This document shows, in pieces, positions 17,868 through 25,783 of a stretch of DNA of 64,000 nt. Numbering within the stretch: position 1 is the stretch's first letter; every line of letters begins with the position of its first letter. Where the stretch lies: positions 372,001-436,000 of the forward strand of contig BMWJ01000005.1 in assembly GCA_014651175.1 (NCBI GenBank). The letters run 5' to 3'. The DNA is from Streptomyces clavifer (GTDB lineage Bacteria; Actinomycetota; Actinomycetes; Streptomycetales; Streptomycetaceae). A model generated the notes under the pieces. That model was not told where the DNA came from, searched no databases, and saw only the letters and a list, made by a program, of their open reading frames with translations. The position numbers and the translations under genes are program-made.

Positions 17868-20270
17868 ATGGCAATGACCCCCGTCCCGCACGCCCGACCG
17901 GCCGATCCGGCCCCCGCCGTAGACGGCCCGTGGCGCGACCCGTCACTCATCCCCGAGGAGCGGGTGGCCGATCTGGCGGCCCGGATGACGCTCGAGGAGA
18001 AGGCCGCGCAGCTGTACGGCGTCTGGGTGGGCGCCGACGCGGACGGCGACGGAGTCGCACCGCACCAGAACGACATGGTCGACCCCGTCGACTTCGAGGA
18101 GCTCACGACCCGCGGACTCGGCCAGCTCACCCGGCCGTTCGGCACCGCACCGGTGGACCCGGGCGTCGGCGCCGTCGCCCTGGCCAGGGCCCAGGCCAGG
18201 ATCGCCGAGGCAGGAAGGTTCGGGATCCCGGCGCTCGCCCACGAGGAGTGCCTGGCGGGCTTCACCGCGTGGGGCGCCACCGCCTACCCCGTCCCGCTCG
18301 CCTGGGGCGCGGCCTGGGATCCGGAGCTGGTCGCCGAGATGGCGCACCGGATCGGCAGCGACATGCGGTCGGTCGGTGTCCACCAAGGGCTCGCCCCCGT
18401 CCTGGACGTGGTCCGGGACCTTCGCTGGGGACGGGTCGAGGAGACCATCGGCGAGGACCCCTACCTGGTCGCCACCATCGGTACCGCCTATGTCCGGGGC
18501 CTGGAGTCCGCCGGGATCGTCGCCACGCTCAAGCACTTCGCGGGCTACTCCGCGTCGGCCGGTGCGCGGAACCTCTCCCCGGTCCGGGCCGGCGCCCGGG
18601 AGATGGCCGATGTGATCCTGCCGCCGTTCGAAATGGCCGTCCGCGACGGCGGCGCCCGCTCGGTGATGCACTCGTACGCCGAGATCGACGGGGTCCCGGC
18701 CGCCGCCGACCCGGCCCTGCTCACCGGACTCCTCAGGGACACCTGGGGATTCACCGGAACGGTGGTCGCGGACTACTTCGGCATCGGCTTCCTGGAGACG
18801 CTGCACAAGGTCGCCGCGGACCGCGCCGGCGCCGCCCGTCTCGCGCTCACCGCCGGGGTCGACGTCGAGCTGCCCACCGTGCGCAGCTACGGCGACGCCC
18901 TGGTCGCCGCCGTACGCGACGGAGTGGTGGCCGAGGAGTTGGTGGACCGCGCCCTGCACCGCGTCCTGCTCCAGAAGTGCGAGCTCGGACTGCTCGACCC
19001 GCACCGGCCCCCGCTGCCCGGCGTGCCCGACGGCGCGGAGCCGGAGGCGGCCCGCGGCACCGTGGATCTGGACCCGCCCCGGAACCGGGCGCTGGCCAGG
19101 CTCCTGGCCGAGCGCTCCTGTGTCCTGCTGGCCAATCCCGGTGACGCCCTGCCGCTGACCGGCACCGGACGGATCGCGGTCGTGGGACCCCGTGCCGACG
19201 ACCCGCTGGCCATGCTCGGCTGCTATTCCTTCCCCAGCCACGTCGGGGTCTCGCACCCCGACGTGCCGATGGGGATCGCCGTCCCGACGGTGCTGGAGTC
19301 GCTGCGCGAGGAGTTCCCCGACGCGGGCGTCGACTTCGCCCGGGGCTGCGACGTGGACGGGACGGACGCCTCCGGGATCCCGGAGGCCGCCGGACTGGCC
19401 GCGGGCGCCGACGTCTGCGTGGCCGTACTCGGCGATCGGGCGGGGCTGTTCGGCCGCGGTACCTCGGGGGAGGGCTGCGATGCGTCCGACCTGTCGCTGC
19501 CCGGCCTCCAGGGCGAGCTGCTCGACGCACTCCTGGCGACGGGCACCCCAGTGGTCCTGGTGCTGCTGACGGGACGGACGTACGCGCTCGGCGGCCGGGC
19601 GGACCGGCTGGCCGGGTGTGTGCAGGCGTTCTTCCCCGGTGAGGAGGGGGGTCCGGCGCTGGCGGGTGTGCTCTCGGGGCGGGTCAACCCCTCCGGGCGG
19701 CTGCCCGTCGGCGTCCCCCACGGTCCGGGCGGGCAGCCGTGGACGTATCTGCAGCCGCCGCTGGGCCGGGCCAACGGGGTGAGCAATCTGGATCCCACAC
19801 CGCTCTACCCGTTCGGCCACGGGCTCTCGTACACGTCGTTCGCGTGGGGCCCCGGAACCGGTGTCCCGGCCGAGCTCCCCACCGACGGTGCCTGCGACCT
19901 CGGGATCACGGTGACCAACACCGGTGACCGGGAGGGCGCCGAGGTGGTCCAGCTCTACGTCCACGACCCGGTCGCCCAGACCACGCGCCCGGAGTCCCGG
20001 CTGATCGGCTACGTCCGGGTGCCGCTGGCCGCGGGGGAGTCGCGGCTGGTCCGCTTCGCCTTCCACGCGGACCTGGTCTCGTTCACCGGGGTCGGCGGTC
20101 ACCGGATCGTCGAGCCCGGGGATCTGGAGCTGCGCTTCGCCGCCTCCAGCGACGCCGCCGACGTCCGGCACACGGTACGACTGCGCCTCACCGGTCCGGA
20201 GCGGTCCGTCGACCACCGGCGCCGCCTGGTCTGCGCCACGACGACGGAACCGGTGCACACGGCGGTCTGA
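17868..20270 (+). CDS. bxlA: Glycoside hydrolase family 3, intracellular beta-xylosidase
   Basis: 800 residues without signal peptide. The GH3 N-terminal barrel carries LAHEECLAGFTAWGATAYPVPLAWGAAWDPELV, RDLRWGRVEETIGEDPYLV, LKHFAGYSAS and the nucleophile loop VVADYFGIGFLETLH (Asp302). The alpha/beta sandwich domain (RIAVVGPRADDPLAMLGCYSFPSHVG) and a fibronectin-like C-terminal domain (VTNTGDREGAEVVQLYV) follow. This sequence type is that of Streptomyces BxlA, which removes xylose from imported xylo-oligosaccharides. The ATG at 17868 follows GAGAGGAA by about 12 bases; an ATG at 17847 in frame lacks a site. It is the last gene of the operon, followed by a strong hairpin. Confidence 0.9.
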   Translation: MAMTPVPHARPADPAPAVDGPWRDPSLIPEERVADLAARMTLEEKAAQLYGVWVGADADGDGVAPHQNDMVDPVDFEELTTRGLGQLTRPFGTAPVDPGVGAVALARAQARIAEAGRFGIPALAHEECLAGFTAWGATAYPVPLAWGAAWDPELVAEMAHRIGSDMRSVGVHQGLAPVLDVVRDLRWGRVEETIGEDPYLVATIGTAYVRGLESAGIVATLKHFAGYSASAGARNLSPVRAGAREMADVILPPFEMAVRDGGARSVMHSYAEIDGVPAAADPALLTGLLRDTWGFTGTVVADYFGIGFLETLHKVAADRAGAARLALTAGVDVELPTVRSYGDALVAAVRDGVVAEELVDRALHRVLLQKCELGLLDPHRPPLPGVPDGAEPEAARGTVDLDPPRNRALARLLAERSCVLLANPGDALPLTGTGRIAVVGPRADDPLAMLGCYSFPSHVGVSHPDVPMGIAVPTVLESLREEFPDAGVDFARGCDVDGTDASGIPEAAGLAAGADVCVAVLGDRAGLFGRGTSGEGCDASDLSLPGLQGELLDALLATGTPVVLVLLTGRTYALGGRADRLAGCVQAFFPGEEGGPALAGVLSGRVNPSGRLPVGVPHGPGGQPWTYLQPPLGRANGVSNLDPTPLYPFGHGLSYTSFAWGPGTGVPAELPTDGACDLGITVTNTGDREGAEVVQLYVHDPVAQTTRPESRLIGYVRVPLAAGESRLVRFAFHADLVSFTGVGGHRIVEPGDLELRFAASSDAADVRHTVRLRLTGPERSVDHRRRLVCATTTEPVHTAV

Positions 20271-20295
20271 CGGGCGGGGGCGGCCGTCTCCGCCG

Positions 20296-20330
20296 GTCCT
20301 CGCACACTCCTTCCGGGGGTGTGCGAGGAC
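20296..20330 (+). terminator. Terminator of the bxlEFGA operon
   Basis: GTCCTCGCACAC and GTGTGCGAGGAC form a perfect 12-base stem around an 11-base loop, 25 bases after the bxlA stop. Confidence 0.85.
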
Positions 20331-20334
20331 GCCC

Positions 20335-20347
20335 TCGAAACTTTCGA
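20335..20347. promoter_or_regulatory. Perfect CGAAACTTTCG palindrome downstream of the bxl terminator
   Basis: TCGAAACTTTCGA is a 13-base perfect palindrome and the best CGAAA-N-TTTCG box in the window. It lies four bases beyond the operon terminator and about 260 bases before the next start codon. It may control a transcript running to the 20607 gene, or act as a distant operator that allows looping by the LacI repressor. The other bases from 20348 to 20606 hold no gene that I can support. Confidence 0.6.
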
Positions 20348-20547
20348 TCCCTGCCACCGGGGCCTGCGAGGGAACGCGAACCGGCAGGGGCCCGTGACAC
20401 CTCGGACGGTGTCCACCGCACCGGCACAGCACACCTCTTCGGCCGGGCCGGCGCGCATGTGCTCAAATGCGTGGGTCGACCCGACGGTGGTGCCGCAGAA
20501 ACGACCTCGTGGTGGACGCCGGCGGCCTCGATCCCAGCCGACTGGGC

Positions 20548-20568
20548 CCGCCGGAGAATCTCCGGCGG
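20548..20568. repeat. 21-base perfect palindrome in the leader of the 20607 gene
   Basis: CCGCCGGAGA, a single central A, then TCTCCGGCGG. It lies about 39 bases before the start codon and 20 bases before the AGGAGG site. In RNA it could form only a one-base-loop hairpin, so it is more likely a dimer-binding DNA site than a terminator. Confidence 0.45.
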
Positions 20569-20606
20569 AGCCGTGCCGACCGGAGCGGGACGAGGAGGCG
20601 ACACGG

Positions 20607-21005
20607 ATGAGCATCGAGATCGAGGACACCGAGGGACGCGGCGTGGCGCTGGAGGTGGTCCCCGGCCCGGCCGAGGGACCTGTCCGCGTCGCGATCCTGC
20701 TGAAGGGCCCGGCGGCTCACGCCTCCTGGTCCTGCTCTCCGGCCGCGGCCAGGGCACTGGCCGCGGCGCTCGTCGGGGCAGCCGAAGAGGCGGAGAACGC
20801 ACGGTCGGGGGAGCCCGTCACCGTCAAGGCGGGCGAACTCCTTCGCGGCGACGTCAGGGACGGCGACCGGCTCATGACAGTGGAGTCCGTCCGCCCGCAG
20901 GGGGAGAACGTGCACGTGACATGGACCTCGGGCGGCGGGCGCAGCTGGAGCCAGGTCTACGAGGCCGGTGCCGACATCAGGCTCAGGCGCAGGCTGCGGC
21001 CCTGA
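20607..21005 (+). CDS. Conserved-looking hypothetical protein, 132 residues
   Basis: I do not recognise this family. The ATG has GAGGAGG about nine bases upstream, which fixes the start. The protein is acidic at its N-terminus (MSIEIEDTEGRGVALEV), then a compact alpha/beta stretch with an Ala-rich helix (CSPAAARALAAALVGAAEEAE), and ends in strands followed by a basic tail (RLRRRLRP). GDVRDGDRLMTVESVRPQ and VTWTSGGGRSW suggest a small beta domain. No membrane segment or signal peptide is visible. It follows the bxl locus on the same strand but behind the terminator. Confidence 0.6.
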   Translation: MSIEIEDTEGRGVALEVVPGPAEGPVRVAILLKGPAAHASWSCSPAAARALAAALVGAAEEAENARSGEPVTVKAGELLRGDVRDGDRLMTVESVRPQGENVHVTWTSGGGRSWSQVYEAGADIRLRRRLRP

Positions 21006-21060
21006 AGGTGGGGGAGTCGGGGCATGCCGGTCCGGGTGCCCGGCATCCGGCGGTGCCTCT

Positions 21061-21117
21061 TTGTACGGCCTTTCTCGTACTACGGTGAATCTCGTAGTAC
21101 GGTGAATCTCGTACAAG
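21061..21117. promoter_or_regulatory. Tandem 17-base operator repeats upstream of the OYE gene
   Basis: The unit TCTCGTACTACGGTGAA is present at 21073-21089, again with one change at 21090-21106, and as a partial third copy TCTCGTACAAG at 21107-21117. Each full copy holds the palindrome CGTAsTACG. The array is bracketed by TTGTACG (21061) and CGTACAA (21110). A related element TACGA-N6-TCGTA precedes the ArsR gene at 23060. Together these look like binding sites of the ArsR-family regulator encoded 2 kb downstream. Confidence 0.65.
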
Positions 21118-21183
21118 TGGGCGGCCCGTCGTGCGGGGTCCGTCCCTGCCCGTCCGTCGCATTCCGAAGAAGCGGAGACCCCT

Positions 21184-22290
21184 GTGAGTGCACTCTTCGA
21201 GCCCTACGTCCTGCGGTCACTGACCGTCCCCAACCGCATCTGGATGGCGCCCATGTGCCAGTACAGTGCGGAGGCGTCAGGCCCGGACGCGGGCACGGCG
21301 AACGACTGGCATTTCGCCCACTACACCGCCCGCGCGGCGGGCGGCACCGGCCTGATCCTGGTGGAGGCCACCGCAGTCAGCCCGGAGGGCCGGATCAGCC
21401 ACGCGGACCTCGGCATATGGAACGACCGGCAGGTCGAGGCCTTCCGCCGCATCACCGGCTTCCTGACCCGCCAGGGGACCGTTCCCGGCATCCAGCTCGC
21501 TCACGCCGGACGCAAGGCGTCGACCGACCTCCCCTGGCGCGGCGGCGGCCCCGTCGACGCGGGAACCCCGGGCGGCGAGGGCTGGCAGACGGTCGCCCCG
21601 AGCCCTGTCGCGTACGACGAGGGCCACCCGGTGCCCGAGGAGCTGACCACCGAGGAGATCCAGCAGGTCGTCGCGCAGTTCGCGGACGCCGCCCGCCGGG
21701 CGCTCGCGGCCGGCTTCCGCGTCGCCGAGATCCACGGTGCGCACGGCTACCTGATCGGCCAGTTCCTCTCCCCGCACACCAACCGCCGCACCGACGAGTA
21801 CGGCGGCTCCTTCGAGAACCGCACCCGCTTCGCCCTGCAGGTCGTGGACGCGGTGCGGGCCGTGTGGCCCGAGGAGCTCCCCCTGCTCTTCCGCATCTCC
21901 GCCACCGACTGGCTGACCGAGAACGCGGACGACGGACGCGAGGGCTGGACCGCCGACGACACCGTCCGCTTCGCACGCGAACTGCGGGCGCACGGCGTCG
22001 ACCTGCTGGACGTCTCGACCGGCGGGCTCGCCCCGGGCGCGCGGATCCCCGTCGGCCCCGGCTACCAGGTGCCGTTCGCCGAGCGGGTGCGTACCGAGAC
22101 GGGTCTTCCGGTGGCCGCGGTCGGGCTGATCACCGACCCGGTGCAGGCCGAGAAGATCCTCTCCGACGGCAGTGCGGACGCGGTGCTCCTCGGCCGGGAA
22201 CTGCTCCGCGACCCCTACTTCGCCCGCAGTGCCGCGCGAGCGCTCGGTGGCGACGTGACGGTACCCGAACAGTACGGCCGAGCGGTCTGA
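21184..22290 (+). CDS. NADH:flavin oxidoreductase, old yellow enzyme family (YqjM-like)
   Basis: 368 residues forming an FMN-binding TIM barrel. MAPMCQYSAE carries Cys25, the redox-tuning cysteine of the thermophilic-like/YqjM class. HAGRKAS, EIHGAHGYLIGQFLSPHTNRRTDEYGG (substrate His pair region and FMN contacts) and ADAVLLGRELLRDPYF complete the signature. It reduces activated C=C bonds of enones, nitro compounds or electrophilic stress products using NAD(P)H. The start is GTG. It heads a same-strand set with a methyltransferase and an ArsR regulator, and has tandem operator repeats upstream. Confidence 0.92.
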   Translation: MSALFEPYVLRSLTVPNRIWMAPMCQYSAEASGPDAGTANDWHFAHYTARAAGGTGLILVEATAVSPEGRISHADLGIWNDRQVEAFRRITGFLTRQGTVPGIQLAHAGRKASTDLPWRGGGPVDAGTPGGEGWQTVAPSPVAYDEGHPVPEELTTEEIQQVVAQFADAARRALAAGFRVAEIHGAHGYLIGQFLSPHTNRRTDEYGGSFENRTRFALQVVDAVRAVWPEELPLLFRISATDWLTENADDGREGWTADDTVRFARELRAHGVDLLDVSTGGLAPGARIPVGPGYQVPFAERVRTETGLPVAAVGLITDPVQAEKILSDGSADAVLLGRELLRDPYFARSAARALGGDVTVPEQYGRAV

Positions 22291-22319
22291 CGCTTCCTCT
22301 GTCGGTACGCTGTGCCGCG

Positions 22320-23057
22320 ATGTTCACTCCACAGGGACCCACGCTCCGCGAACTGGCCGTTCAGGCGCTCTCCTCCACGATGCGCGGATACGACCTGCTC
22401 GCCCCCAAGTTCGACCGGACGCCCTACCGGACCCCGGACCGGGTCCTCGACGCCGTCGAAGGGACCGTGCGGCCGCTCGGTCCGTTCGCGCGGGGGCTCG
22501 ACGTCTGCTGCGGCACCGGAGCGGGCGTGGGCGTCCTGCGCCGGCTGTGCGGCGAGCGGGTCACCGGGGTCGACTTCAGCGCGGGCATGCTCGCCGTCGC
22601 GCAGGCCGGGCAGGGGCCTACCCCCGTGCCCGGCGACGGACCGGCCGTGGACTATGTGCGGGCCGACGCCCGGGCACTGCCCTTCGCGCCGGTCTTCGAC
22701 CTGGCCCTCAGCCTCGGGGCGTTCGGTCATTTCCTGCCGCGGGAGCGGCCCGGGCTGTTCGGCCAGGTGCACGCCTCGTTGCGCCCCGGCGGCCGGTTCG
22801 TCTTCCCGGTCGGCGCCCCACCCGCGGTGGGTTCCCGGGCCTACTGGTCGCTGTTCGGCTTCGACGCGGCCATGCGGCTGCGCAACGCCCTGTGGCATCC
22901 GCGATTCGTCATGTACTACCGCACGTTCCCGCTGCCCGCGGTCGTGGGCGATCTCGTACGCACCGGATTCGAGGTGCGGCTGCTGCCCATGGAGGACCTC
23001 GGCCGCCGCCCGGACGGCAGCCCGCGCGCCCGGTTGGTGGTCGCCACCCGTCGTTAA
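22320..23057 (+). CDS. Class I SAM-dependent methyltransferase
   Basis: 245 residues. Motif I is GLDVCCGTGAGVGVL (a D-x-G/C-x-G-x-G variant), then VTGVDFSAGMLAVAQA (motif II acidic position), VRADARALPFAP and FDLALSLGAFGHFLP. An aromatic segment (AYWSLFGFDAAMRLRNALWHPRFVMYYRTFPLPA) replaces the usual post-motif III region. The substrate is unknown. It starts 29 bases after the OYE gene and its stop overlaps the putative ArsR control region. Confidence 0.85.
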   Translation: MFTPQGPTLRELAVQALSSTMRGYDLLAPKFDRTPYRTPDRVLDAVEGTVRPLGPFARGLDVCCGTGAGVGVLRRLCGERVTGVDFSAGMLAVAQAGQGPTPVPGDGPAVDYVRADARALPFAPVFDLALSLGAFGHFLPRERPGLFGQVHASLRPGGRFVFPVGAPPAVGSRAYWSLFGFDAAMRLRNALWHPRFVMYYRTFPLPAVVGDLVRTGFEVRLLPMEDLGRRPDGSPRARLVVATRR

Positions 23058-23059
23058 AA

Positions 23060-23075
23060 TACGACAGGTCTCGTA
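23060..23075. promoter_or_regulatory. ArsR-type operator preceding the ArsR gene
   Basis: TACGA and TCGTA form an inverted repeat with a six-base spacer. The right half (TCTCGTACAA) repeats the last unit of the array before the OYE gene. It lies 31 bases before the ArsR start codon, suited to autoregulation. Confidence 0.55.
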
Positions 23076-23106
23076 CAATGGTCGTTCCTGGACGAATGGA
23101 GCCACC

Positions 23107-23448
23107 GTGACGAACGCCCGTGCGCTCGCCCATCCCGCACGCGAGGAGATCCGCGTCGAGGGGGTGCTCCACGCGCTCTCCGACCCGATACGGCTGCGCA
23201 TCGTGCGCCAGCTGGCGGGCGCGGCGGACGAACTGGCCTGCTCACGCTTCGAACTCCCGGTCTCCAAGTCCACCACCACGCACCACTTCCGGGTGCTGCG
23301 CGAGAGCGGCGTCATCCAGCAGATCTACCGGGGCACCGCGAAGCTGAGCGGTCTGCGGACGGAGGACCTGGACACCCTCTTCCCCGGGCTGCTCTCCAGT
23401 GTTCTCGGTGCGGCGGACCTCCAGGCGAAGCGACTGGGCGAGGACTGA
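23107..23448 (+). CDS. ArsR-family transcriptional regulator
   Basis: 113 residues. A winged helix without metal-binding cysteine pairs in the usual alpha-3 position: EGVLHALSDPIRLRIVRQLAG, then FELPVSKSTTTHHFRVLRESGVIQQIYRGTAKLSGLR. The single Cys in ELACSRFEL is in the loop before the recognition helix and could be a redox sensor. GTG start with GGAG six bases upstream. With the shared operator motif it probably represses itself and the OYE-methyltransferase genes; an electrophile or oxidant is a likely inducer. Confidence 0.9.
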   Translation: MTNARALAHPAREEIRVEGVLHALSDPIRLRIVRQLAGAADELACSRFELPVSKSTTTHHFRVLRESGVIQQIYRGTAKLSGLRTEDLDTLFPGLLSSVLGAADLQAKRLGED

Positions 23449-23467
23449 CACCTCCCCGGCGCGCCCC

Positions 23468-24847
23468 TCAGCGGCCCTCGCCCCTCGCCGCGTCGAGCAG
23501 ACCGGACCAGTCGGGGATCTTCACTCGCCCCCGGCCCAGCGAGCGCCCCAGCTCCGCCTCGGCGCGCTCGATCGACAGCCAGCCGTCCCACTCCACCGGC
23601 AACTGACCCGATGCCCGCAGGGCTTCCAGCGGATCGGCGGTCACGTCTCCGCGCACGAGCAGCGGAGCGTCCTCGACCAGTGAGGCGACCGTCTCCTTGG
23701 CGCACGACCTGTTCGAACCGATCACACCGGTCGGGCCGCGCTTGATCCACCCGGCGACGTACTCCCCGCGAGATGCCACGCCGTCCCTGAGCACCCGGCC
23801 GGCGAGGTGCGGCACGGTGCCGTGCGCGGGATCGAAGGGCAGCCCGGGCAGCGGCGTCCCCCGGTACCCCACGGCCCGCAGGACCAGCTGGGCCTCGACG
23901 TCCTCGTACGCGCCGGTGTCCCGTACGCCCCCGGCACCGTCCGGAGCCGTCCGCGCGAACCGGACCCCGGCGACCCGCCCGCCCCGCTCCAGCAGCTCGA
24001 CCGGGCGCAGGAAGAACCGCATCCGGATGCGGCGCTCCAAGCCGTGCGGGGCGGGTGGCGGGTTCTGCGACCAGCCGCGCAGCACCTCCAGATTCCGCCG
24101 GACCACGGCGGGCAGCGGCGGCGTGCCCGGCCCGCCCGCCGGAGCCGCGTAGGCCGGGTCGAGGGCGAGCTCCGTACCGTCCACGACCATCCGGACGCCC
24201 GGCAGCGCACCGAGCTCGCGCAGTTCCTTGGTGGTGAACCTCGCCTGCGAGGGACCGCGCCGGCCCGCGATGTGCACGTCGCGCACCCGGCTCGAGCCGA
24301 GCGCGTCCAGTGCGGCCCGCGGCACATCGGTGGCCCGCAGCTCGGCCGCACCGCGGGCGAGGATCCGGGCGACGTCGACCGCGACGTTGCCGACCCCGAC
24401 CACGACGGCCGAACCGGCGTGGAGCGCGAAGCCGTCGGCGGCCGCGTCCGGGTGGGCGCTGTACCAGGAGACGAACTCGGTGGCCGAGAAGCTGCCCGGC
24501 AGGTCCTCCCCGGGGACGGACAGCGGGCGGTCCGCCGCCGCGCCGACGCAGTAGACCACCGCGTGGTAGAGCTCCTTCAGCCGGGCGGGTGACAGACCGC
24601 CCGGACCGCCGACCTCGACGTGCCCGACGAAGGTGATCCGTTCGTCCTCCAGCACCGCCCGGAGGCTGCTCTGGAGTGACTTGATCTTCTCGTGGTCGGG
24701 CGCCACGCCGTAGCGGACCAGACCGTAGGGCGTGGGGAGCCTGTCCAGCACGTGTACCCGCACATCGGGGACCCGAGACTGCTGCAGCAGGGCCTGGGCC
24801 GTGTAGACCCCGCTGGGACCCGAACCGACGACTGCGACACGGAGCAC
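23468..24847 (-). CDS. fprA: FprA-type ferredoxin-NADP(+) reductase (adrenodoxin reductase family)
   Basis: 459 residues. LRVAVVGSGPSGVYTAQALLQ is the FAD-binding GxGxxG fold, followed by the adrenodoxin-reductase signature RLPTPYGLVRYGVAPDHEKIKSLQ. The NADP site is VVVGVGNVAVDVARILAR with VHIAGRRGPSQARFTTKELREL. C-terminal YVAGWIKRGPTGVIGSNRSCAKETV is the second FAD-binding block. GTG start with AGAGG seven bases upstream. It transfers electrons from NADPH to ferredoxin for partners such as P450s. The partner ferredoxin is not in the window. Confidence 0.93.
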   Translation of the reverse strand: MLRVAVVGSGPSGVYTAQALLQQSRVPDVRVHVLDRLPTPYGLVRYGVAPDHEKIKSLQSSLRAVLEDERITFVGHVEVGGPGGLSPARLKELYHAVVYCVGAAADRPLSVPGEDLPGSFSATEFVSWYSAHPDAAADGFALHAGSAVVVGVGNVAVDVARILARGAAELRATDVPRAALDALGSSRVRDVHIAGRRGPSQARFTTKELRELGALPGVRMVVDGTELALDPAYAAPAGGPGTPPLPAVVRRNLEVLRGWSQNPPPAPHGLERRIRMRFFLRPVELLERGGRVAGVRFARTAPDGAGGVRDTGAYEDVEAQLVLRAVGYRGTPLPGLPFDPAHGTVPHLAGRVLRDGVASRGEYVAGWIKRGPTGVIGSNRSCAKETVASLVEDAPLLVRGDVTADPLEALRASGQLPVEWDGWLSIERAEAELGRSLGRGRVKIPDWSGLLDAARGEGR

Positions 24848-24936
24848 GGCGCACCTCTTCCCGCAGGATGCCTCCAGCATGGCACCGCGGCGCGGAACCG
24901 GGGAGGTGCGGCGCGGGCCCGGTTCCCGCGGGTCCG

Positions 24937-25608
24937 TCAGGGCATCAGTCCGCGCATCCGGTCGACCTCGACGGTCTGCTGGGCGACGACGTCATTGGCC
25001 ATCTCCTCCACCAGCACGTTGTTGCCGTCCGCCAGCACCTCCGTCGCCATGGTGACCGCCCCCTGGTGGTGGGTGATCATCAGCTCGAGGAACAGCGTGT
25101 CGAACGCCTTGCCCCGCGCTGCGCGCAACCGCTCCAGCTGGGCGTCGGACGCCATCCCGGGCATCGCGGAGTGTTCGTGCGTCTCCTCGCGCCCGTCCCC
25201 GCCGTGATTCGTCAGCCACCCCTGCATGGCGGCGATCTCCGGCCTCTGCCCCGCCGCTATGCGCTCCGCGAGCCGCTTGACGGGGGTGGAGGAGGCTCGG
25301 TCGGGGACGAGCGCGGTGAGGACGAGGGCCTGTTCGTGATGCCCGATCATCATCCTGGTGTAGCGGAAGTCCGCCGAGTTGGGGGCGTCGCTCCCGGCGA
25401 CGGCCTTCAGCGCGTCCTCGGCCGACATCGTGCCGGCCGGTTCACCCGGCTTCCCGGGCGCCACCACCGTGAGGCCCTTGTCCGCCGCGTCGTCCGTCCC
25501 GTCGCCGCCACTGCCCGCATCGCAGGCGCTCAGGGCGAGTACGGCGGCCGCGAGCGTTGCCGTGAGCGCGGCTGCGCGTCCGCGTGTGGTCCGACGGTGG
25601 ATCAGCAC
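24937..25608 (-). CDS. DUF305 lipoprotein
   Basis: 223 residues. The GTG at 25606-25608 has AGGAGGTC just upstream, the best ribosome site in the region, and leads MLIHRRTTRGR, an Ala/Leu core and the lipobox LSAC (Cys29). The mature part has the two His-rich helices of DUF305: YTRMMIGHHEQALVL and ELMITHHQGAVTMA, a ferritin-like four-helix fold. DUF305 proteins are often found near copper or metal functions; a Met/His cluster (HEHSAMPGM) lies between the helices here. It is divergent from the LVIVD gene across a 175-base, comparatively A+T-rich promoter region. Confidence 0.9.
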   Translation of the reverse strand: MLIHRRTTRGRAAALTATLAAAVLALSACDAGSGGDGTDDAADKGLTVVAPGKPGEPAGTMSAEDALKAVAGSDAPNSADFRYTRMMIGHHEQALVLTALVPDRASSTPVKRLAERIAAGQRPEIAAMQGWLTNHGGDGREETHEHSAMPGMASDAQLERLRAARGKAFDTLFLELMITHHQGAVTMATEVLADGNNVLVEEMANDVVAQQTVEVDRMRGLMP

Positions 25609-25783
25609 GGCGACCTCCTGTGCCACATGGTTGTGTTGCAGACCGTCCTAACACCTTCCACAGGGCAATGATCAAAAACTTTTATTACGTCTCTGTTGCC
25701 ATCTGTTGGTGTGTACATGCGAGGGACGATACTGCCGGGGTCCAGGAACCGTTCCTCAACGAACGGACACTAGGGAGGACGCA

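Noticed and set aside
14678-20270. Missing ABC ATPase as a sign of a broken transporter
   Set aside because: Streptomyces importers of this class share the MsiK ATPase encoded elsewhere, so its absence is normal.
17943-20432. An 829-codon open frame on the minus strand opposite bxlA
   Set aside because: It is antisense to a strongly recognisable GH3 gene; the peptide is Arg/Gly/His-rich without motifs, as expected for high-G+C DNA.
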